From contig DLMV01000087.1 of NCBI GenBank assembly GCA_002478225.1, forward strand, positions 1 through 9,055: a stretch of 9,055 nt of DNA, given 5' to 3'. A model generated the notes under the pieces. It was not told the origin of the DNA. It saw only the letters and a program-made list of their open reading frames with translations, and ran no database searches. Below, in pieces: positions 4,961 to 9,055 of this stretch. This stretch comes from Deltaproteobacteria bacterium UBA7527. GTDB lineage: Bacteria; Desulfobacterota; Syntrophorhabdia; Syntrophorhabdales; Syntrophorhabdaceae. The translations under genes and the position numbers were made by a program. Within the stretch, counting starts at the first letter, position 1. Each line of letters begins with the position of its first letter.

Positions 4961-7318
4961 CTACTGCTTTTCTTTTTTTTGTTCCTTTTCCCTTTTTTCC
5001 TTCAACGCCCAATAAACCTTCTCCGGTTCCGCCGGAAGGTCCTTTATCCATACTCCGGTGGCATCATGGATCGCGTTGATTATTGCCGGCGGGGCGCTGC
5101 ATGTGCTGCCCTCGCTGGCTTCCTTCGCGCCGAAGGGACCGAATGGGTCATTGGTTATCACGTGCAGCACCTCCGTCATCGGCGCCTCATAGGCGCGGGG
5201 CCGCTTGTAATCTACAAAATTGGGGTTGAGGGTCAGCCCTTTATCCATCTTGAACTCTTCATACAGGGCTGCGGCAACCCCCTGATGGTACGAACCGCCG
5301 AGAACCTGGGTTTCTACTGCCTGGGTATTGAGCGGAAAGCCGCAGTCGTGAGCTATCACGCTGTTGTCGGTGCACCTTACTACTCCTGTCTCCACATCCA
5401 CTTCAACCTCGGCCGCCTGGGCGGTAAAGCTGTAGTTTGTGCCGATGTCGCCCTTGCCGGTGCTGAAATCGGCCAGCGTATGGAGATCTGTGGCCCTCTT
5501 GGAGTGGCCGCGGCCTATTATCACCCTCCCCGGCGCGTCATAGCACGCCATCCTGACCAACCTTTCCCAGGAGATGCTCCTGGCGTGGTTCGACTTCACA
5601 AAGACCTGTCTGTTCTTAAATACTATCTCGTCCTCCATCGCACCAAGCTTTTTCGCCGCAAATTCGCGGAGCTGTCTCTTTGCATCCTCGGCAGCATTTA
5701 TCGCAGCCTCCCCGGCAAGCACCGTTACGCGGCTTCCGTAACTGCCCGGGTCGGCAGGAGTAAATGCCGTATCCACCCTTTTTATATCCACGTCATCGAG
5801 CGCAATGCCCAGCACCTCAGCGACAAGGGCGCAACCAATTGTATCAGAGCCCATCCCCACATCGGTGGCCCCGGTCAGGTAGTTTACGCTGCCGTCCTCG
5901 CAGACCCTCACAATGCCGGCACAGGCATTGTGTGCGCTGAGCTGCGTCCCGCTGAGATATGTCCCTGTCGCAAAGCCCATGCCGTAGGCCTTACTGCCTT
6001 TGACCCTCTCTTTCTTCTTCCTTTCCTCCCACTTGACCGCCTCAGCGACCTTTGTAAGGCATTCCTCTGTGCCGGCGGTGGCAATGTGCGCGCCGTTTAT
6101 TGTCTCATAGATCGTACCCGGCTCAGGGTTCTTGATGATATTTCTATGCCTTATCTCTACCCGGTCTATCCCCAGCTCATCGGCTATCATGTCCATCTGG
6201 CACTCACGGGCAAAGGTGGTATGATATATGCCGTGTCCCCGCATGGCCGCCGAGCTCGGGTTGTTGGTAAAGTAGCAGGTAACATCGTGTTTAAAGTTCG
6301 GAAGATGGTAAGGCATGCCCATACAGATGCCTGTAAGGAAGTGAGTGAGCGGGCTCATACGGGTATAGGCGCCCCCATCAGAGACGATCTTGGTGTGAAT
6401 GGCCGTTATTTTACCATCCTTTGTAACCCCGGTCCTAATGGTAACCCACATGGGGTGGCGCCTCAGATCGGTGGTGAGGGCGTCGAACTGACTGGCCACT
6501 ATCTTTACCGGCCTGCCGGCCTTCTTGGCCAGCATGACAGCGGAAAAATCACCGTTCGTCATGTCGTTCTTTGTGCCGCCAAAGTCGCAGCCGATAAAGG
6601 GCGTTATGATCCGAACATTACTGAGGGGGAGATTGAAGCATCTCGATAATATCCTGTACGGAAAGTAAGGACTGCCCTTTGCCCCCTGAAAAACCAAACG
6701 GTCAGTCTCAGGCCAGTAGGCTACCGTTGCGGGCGGCTCAATATATCCCTTCGCCATACGGGGTGTCTGGAAGGTATCCTCCCGGACAAGGTATGATCCG
6801 GCAAAAGCCTTCTCCACATCGCCGAAATTCCAGTGATACTCAACGGTAATGTTTCCCGGGCGGTTCTCATGAACCAGGGGCGCGCCTTCCTTCATCGCTT
6901 CAAACGGAGTAAAAACGCCTGGAAGCGGCTCGTACTCCACCTCAATAAGATCACAGGCCTCCTGAGCAGTATCTTCATCCACTGCAGCCACGGCCGCTAC
7001 ACCTTCATAGAGATATCGTACCTTCTTCACGGCCAGGGGTTCCTCATCGCGGGTCGGCTGGCTCCAACCCCATGTGAAACCGTTAAAGTCCTTGCCGGTA
7101 ATGACCGCTTTTACCCCGGGCAGCCTCTCTGCCTTGCTTGTATCGATATTAAGTATCCTCGCATGGGCATGAGGGCTTCTCTTCACGCAGCCCCATAACA
7201 TATTGGCCACTTCAATGTCTGCGGCATACTTGGCCTGACCCGTAACCTTGAGCTTAGCATCTACCCGTGGTATGGGTTTGCCGATTATTGAATATTCTCC
7301 TGCGTGCTCCTTGCCCAT
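4961..7318 (-). CDS. Xanthine dehydrogenase-family molybdopterin-binding catalytic subunit
   Basis: Large catalytic subunit (785 residues) of a three-subunit molybdenum hydroxylase. It holds the molybdopterin cofactor and adds oxygen from water to a carbon of an aromatic, heterocyclic or aldehyde substrate. From ATG 7318, TGQAKYAAD (26-34) opens the hammerhead domain; cofactor motifs are GCDFGGTK (243-250), AMRGHG with R360 (358-363), GATDVGMGSDT (483-493) and GAKEASEG (730-737), where E736 is the expected catalytic base. M489 replaces a nearly invariant Gln beside the molybdenum. The loop AMRGHG differs from the AYRCSFR of aerobic CO dehydrogenase, so that role is unlikely. The C-terminus is Lys/Glu-rich. 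ATG 7318 has GGAGG 8 bases upstream; the GTG at 7327 abuts that site and is not usable. The iron-sulfur gene ends one base before. The substrate is unknown. Confidence 0.93.
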   Translation of the reverse strand: MGKEHAGEYSIIGKPIPRVDAKLKVTGQAKYAADIEVANMLWGCVKRSPHAHARILNIDTSKAERLPGVKAVITGKDFNGFTWGWSQPTRDEEPLAVKKVRYLYEGVAAVAAVDEDTAQEACDLIEVEYEPLPGVFTPFEAMKEGAPLVHENRPGNITVEYHWNFGDVEKAFAGSYLVREDTFQTPRMAKGYIEPPATVAYWPETDRLVFQGAKGSPYFPYRILSRCFNLPLSNVRIITPFIGCDFGGTKNDMTNGDFSAVMLAKKAGRPVKIVASQFDALTTDLRRHPMWVTIRTGVTKDGKITAIHTKIVSDGGAYTRMSPLTHFLTGICMGMPYHLPNFKHDVTCYFTNNPSSAAMRGHGIYHTTFARECQMDMIADELGIDRVEIRHRNIIKNPEPGTIYETINGAHIATAGTEECLTKVAEAVKWEERKKKERVKGSKAYGMGFATGTYLSGTQLSAHNACAGIVRVCEDGSVNYLTGATDVGMGSDTIGCALVAEVLGIALDDVDIKRVDTAFTPADPGSYGSRVTVLAGEAAINAAEDAKRQLREFAAKKLGAMEDEIVFKNRQVFVKSNHARSISWERLVRMACYDAPGRVIIGRGHSKRATDLHTLADFSTGKGDIGTNYSFTAQAAEVEVDVETGVVRCTDNSVIAHDCGFPLNTQAVETQVLGGSYHQGVAAALYEEFKMDKGLTLNPNFVDYKRPRAYEAPMTEVLHVITNDPFGPFGAKEASEGSTCSAPPAIINAIHDATGVWIKDLPAEPEKVYWALKEKREKEQKKEKQ

Positions 7319-7319
7319 T

Positions 7320-7808
7320 CTATTCACCTCCCTGTATTTTTTCCGCTGCTATTTCTATGGCCTCAATATATTTTGCATAGCCTGAATCGGCGCACAGATT
7401 GCCCTGGATAGCCTTTCTTATGTCCTCTCTTGTCGGTTTTGGGTTTTCAAGGAGAAGGGCCCTTGCGGACATCACCATCCCTGAAGTACAAAAACCGCAC
7501 TCAATAGCGCCATGCGCTACCATCGCCTCCTGGATCGGATGGAGCTTTTCACCGTCGGCAACGCCTTCTATGGTCACTACCTCGCGTCCGTTCGCCTGCA
7601 GTGCAAGGACCGAACAGGCCCTGACCGCCATCCCGTCAAGGTTGACCGTACAGGCGCCGCAGGCGCTCACCTCGCAGCCCGTTCTTGTGCCGGTAAGCTT
7701 CAATTCTTTCCTGAGCACATCGAGAAGCAGCGTTTTGGGCTTGACCTTCAATTCATAAGGCCTGCCATTCACAGAAAACCTTAATTCCTTTAAATCGTCA
7801 TCCTTCAT
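7320..7808 (-). CDS. Xanthine dehydrogenase-family [2Fe-2S] subunit, with a replaced cluster ligand
   Basis: Small electron-transfer subunit (162 residues) that passes electrons from the molybdenum site to FAD. The N-terminal ferredoxin-type domain has all four ligands: C45, C50, C53 and C65, in GTRTGCEVSACGACTV (40-55). The C-terminal helical domain should bind the second cluster through CxxC and CxC. ECGFCTSGM (103-111) gives C104 and C107, but the usual CRCTGY reads CADSGY: C139 is present and D141 replaces the last Cys. The codon is GAT within an intact frame, so no frameshift explains it. E103 stands where Gln is more usual. The start is ATG 7808 with GGAGG upstream, 21 bases after the FAD subunit. 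An Asp-ligated, altered or lost cluster are all possible; family assignment is secure. Confidence 0.93.
   Translation of the reverse strand: MKDDDLKELRFSVNGRPYELKVKPKTLLLDVLRKELKLTGTRTGCEVSACGACTVNLDGMAVRACSVLALQANGREVVTIEGVADGEKLHPIQEAMVAHGAIECGFCTSGMVMSARALLLENPKPTREDIRKAIQGNLCADSGYAKYIEAIEIAAEKIQGGE
7327..7331 (-). promoter_or_regulatory. Ribosome binding site that fixes the catalytic-subunit start
   Basis: GGAGG on the minus strand, inside the end of the iron-sulfur gene and 8 bases before ATG 7318. It overlaps the GTG at 7327 and so excludes it as a start. It implies translational coupling between the two subunits. Confidence 0.75.
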
Positions 7809-7829
7809 AGTATTCCCTCCTGTCTCATT

Positions 7830-8705
7830 TCAACCTTGCGCCTGAGCTCTTTTAAGAGCTGTTTCCGCGGTTCTCCGCACAAACAATCCTGCCATTTCCT
7901 TCCGATATTCCGACGAGCCGTGAACATCGGCAGGCGGCTCCAGTTCTGCAGACGCCGCCCGTCCTGCCTCGGCAAGCAACTCGCTTGTAATAACCTTCCC
8001 TGTGAGAACGTTTTCAGCGGCCCGGGATCTCCATGGCGTTGAAGCAACATTGCTGAGGGCTATGCGTGCGTCTGAGCATCTCCTGTCGGCCGGGTTCACC
8101 GTAATAGATGCCGCTGCACCTACGATGCCCATATCGCCTTTCATCACCATCAGCTTGCTGTGGGCAACTCCTGTATGTGGAGGCGGCGGTGGCACGTGGA
8201 TCTCCGCCAGGATCTCATCGGGATTGAGATCGACCTCAAGGTAATCCTTATAGAAATCTTCGATATTGATCTCCCTTTCTCCGGTCGTTCCCCGGATCTT
8301 CAGCTTTGCATTCAAAACAATGAACACGATGGTAGGATCCCCCGCAGGATCGCCATGACACAGATTTCCACCGATGGTACCCCAGTTCCGTGTCTGTACC
8401 ACGGCGAGGTTGTCTTCCATCTCGCTCAGCACCGGATAGGTTTTTTTGATGACCGGCGATCTTTCTATGGTGCGATGTGTCGTAAGGGCGCCGATGCTCA
8501 GACCTTTCTTCTTGTCGTATTTAATATAATCAAGTTCTGAGATGCCCTTAATGTCGACAAGAAACTCAGGGGCAAGCATGTTCTGCTTCATAATGACGAG
8601 CATCGATTGTCCGCCTGCGATGATCTTCCCTTTACCGCCAAGCTTTGCCAGCAGACCAATGGCCTCTCTAACATTCTTGGGGGCGGCGTATCCAAAATCC
8701 TTCAT
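7830..8705 (-). CDS. Xanthine dehydrogenase-family FAD-binding subunit
   Basis: Medium subunit (291 residues, usual family length) that binds FAD and hands electrons from the iron-sulfur centres to an external acceptor. Two FAD motifs are clear: IIAGGQSML (28-36) and RNWGTIGGNLCHGDPAGD (106-123). The C-terminal domain begins about residue 180 (SKLMVMKGDMGIVGAAAS). There are only two Cys residues (C116, C210) and no Cys-rich insertion, so it lacks the extra [4Fe-4S] cluster of the 4-hydroxybenzoyl-CoA reductase FAD subunit. That argues against a dearomatising reductase. Five consecutive prolines (172-176) lie between the domains. ATG 8705 has GGAGGTG about 6 bases upstream. It is the first gene of the operon, with a promoter near 8900-8929. 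Confidence 0.93.
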   Translation of the reverse strand: MKDFGYAAPKNVREAIGLLAKLGGKGKIIAGGQSMLVIMKQNMLAPEFLVDIKGISELDYIKYDKKKGLSIGALTTHRTIERSPVIKKTYPVLSEMEDNLAVVQTRNWGTIGGNLCHGDPAGDPTIVFIVLNAKLKIRGTTGEREINIEDFYKDYLEVDLNPDEILAEIHVPPPPPHTGVAHSKLMVMKGDMGIVGAAASITVNPADRRCSDARIALSNVASTPWRSRAAENVLTGKVITSELLAEAGRAASAELEPPADVHGSSEYRKEMAGLFVRRTAETALKRAQAQG

Positions 8706-8892
8706 AAAACACCTCCGGTTGGCTTGTTATTTTTGATCCCATATGAACGATACAGCGGTATATGCTTGTCTATACGTAAAAAGTACTGGTGTGTTCTTCG
8801 GTAAAGAATAATCACAACAGACCCCTCTTTAGAGATGATTAGATAGCACAGACCTCGCTAAAACAAGAACTGTATATATACAAGTCTGTACA
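8706..8892 (-). promoter_or_regulatory. Long 5' leader of the molybdoenzyme operon
   Basis: About 185 bases lie between the inferred transcription start and the first gene, with no supported reading frame. The heptamer ACAGACC is repeated on the plus strand at 8817-8823 and 8848-8854, 31 bases apart, which is about three helical turns. I recognise no riboswitch class. In particular I did not find a convincing molybdenum-cofactor motif, although covariance-model scanning would be needed to exclude one. Confidence 0.4.
8871..8892. promoter_or_regulatory. Palindromes at the start site, possible repressor operator
   Basis: The perfect 12-base palindrome TGTATATATACA (8871-8882) and the hexamer palindrome TGTACA (8887-8892) lie just downstream of the predicted -10 box, where a repressor would block transcription. 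The form resembles operators of GntR-family (FCD-type) regulators, but that is inference, and alternating T/A sequence produces palindromes easily. Confidence 0.4.
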
Positions 8893-8899
8893 TTAAATA

Positions 8900-8929
8900 T
8901 TTATATATATTATTGCGTTAACATGTCAA
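8900..8929 (-). promoter_or_regulatory. Sigma-70-type promoter of the molybdoenzyme operon
   Basis: On the minus strand a perfect TTGACA -35 box (8929-8924) is followed after 18 bases by TATAAA (8905-8900), 5 of 6 to consensus. TATATA at 16 bases is an alternative -10 box. It points toward the FAD-subunit gene, placing the start near 8892. It is the best promoter match I found in the window, and its A+T-rich setting fits. Confidence 0.65.
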
Positions 8930-9055
8930 GAAAAAATATTTAAAACAAGATATGCTAAGAATATATGGTACTTACAGAGAACAGGGCACACTGTAAGAAC
9001 CGGGATTGGCTCATAGCTCATGGCAGAACACCCGTAAGTCGTAAGGGGGGAAAGG
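8930..9055. other. Region upstream of the promoter, with inverted repeat and possible divergent leader
   Basis: No gene is supported here. CTTACAG (8971-8977) and CTGTAAG (8991-8997) form a 7-base inverted repeat with a 13-base spacer, centred about 90 bases upstream of the inferred start, a position where an activator could bind. The last bases on the plus strand (GTAAGGGGGGAAAGG) are purine-rich like a ribosome site, so a divergent gene, perhaps the regulator, may begin just beyond the window. Confidence 0.35.

Noticed and set aside
4628..6649. A 673-codon open frame on the plus strand.
   Set aside because: It lies antisense to the catalytic subunit and part of the MoaD-like gene, whose motifs are unmistakable. 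Its translation has low-complexity stretches (for example FFFLFLFPFF) and matches no family I recognise. Long antisense frames are common opposite genes with biased codon use.
7320..7400. A frameshift explaining the lost Cys in the iron-sulfur subunit.
   Set aside because: The residues on both sides (GNLC and GYAKYIEAI) align in the same frame with the family, so the change is a local substitution.
4961..8705. Aerobic carbon monoxide dehydrogenase (CoxMSL).
   Set aside because: The gene order resembles coxMSL, but the active-site loop reads AMRGHG and not AYRCSFR, so the CO-oxidising copper-molybdenum site is not supported.
7830..8705. 4-Hydroxybenzoyl-CoA reductase FAD subunit.
   Set aside because: It has only two Cys residues and no insertion able to bind the extra [4Fe-4S] cluster that marks that enzyme.
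1..9055. CRISPR arrays, tRNA or rRNA genes, insertion sequences and phage genes.
   Set aside because: I found no regularly spaced repeats, no cloverleaf-like or rRNA sequence, and no transposase or integrase motifs on either strand.

Overview
The window is almost entirely coding, and every supported gene is on the minus strand, so the locus reads from right to left. Base composition is roughly balanced in the genes and clearly A+T-rich in the control regions. Shine-Dalgarno sites are strong and genes are tightly packed. The content (a three-subunit molybdenum hydroxylase, an acyl-CoA dehydrogenase and a TRAP importer) suggests a bacterium that degrades organic acids or aromatic compounds. An anaerobic or syntrophic Desulfobacterota-type organism is my guess; nothing in the sequence proves the taxon.

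Right part (9055 to 3807): about 350 bases without a gene hold the clearest promoter of the window, with a perfect TTGACA -35 box, an A+T-rich -10 region and palindromes just downstream. It drives a compact operon. The order is FAD subunit (8705-7830), iron-sulfur subunit (7808-7320), molybdopterin catalytic subunit (7318-4961), a MoaD-like ubiquitin-fold protein (4936-4559) and a MoeB/ThiF-type activating enzyme (4541-3807). The first three form a xanthine dehydrogenase-family enzyme. The last two look like a sulfur-carrier pair that could serve its cofactor.

Middle (3806 to 1979): a 180-base gap with potential RNA structure, then an unusually long acyl-CoA dehydrogenase (508 residues). Its active site is of the isovaleryl-CoA dehydrogenase type and it has an extra C-terminal domain of about 120 residues that resembles a winged helix.

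Left part (1978 to 1): a TRAP transporter with periplasmic binding protein DctP, a terminator-like hairpin, small membrane subunit DctQ and the first 100 residues of large permease DctM, cut by the window edge. A plausible combined role is uptake of a carboxylate by the TRAP system, dehydrogenation of its CoA ester by the flavoenzyme, and hydroxylation or dehydrogenation of a ring or aldehyde carbon by the molybdoenzyme. No CoA ligase is present, so the substrate cannot be named.

The most unusual observations concern the molybdoenzyme. The small subunit has Asp where the last Cys ligand of a [2Fe-2S] cluster is expected, and the large subunit has Met where the family has a nearly invariant Gln beside the molybdenum. 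With the dedicated MoaD/MoeB-like pair, these suggest a divergent subfamily with an altered electron path or cofactor environment.
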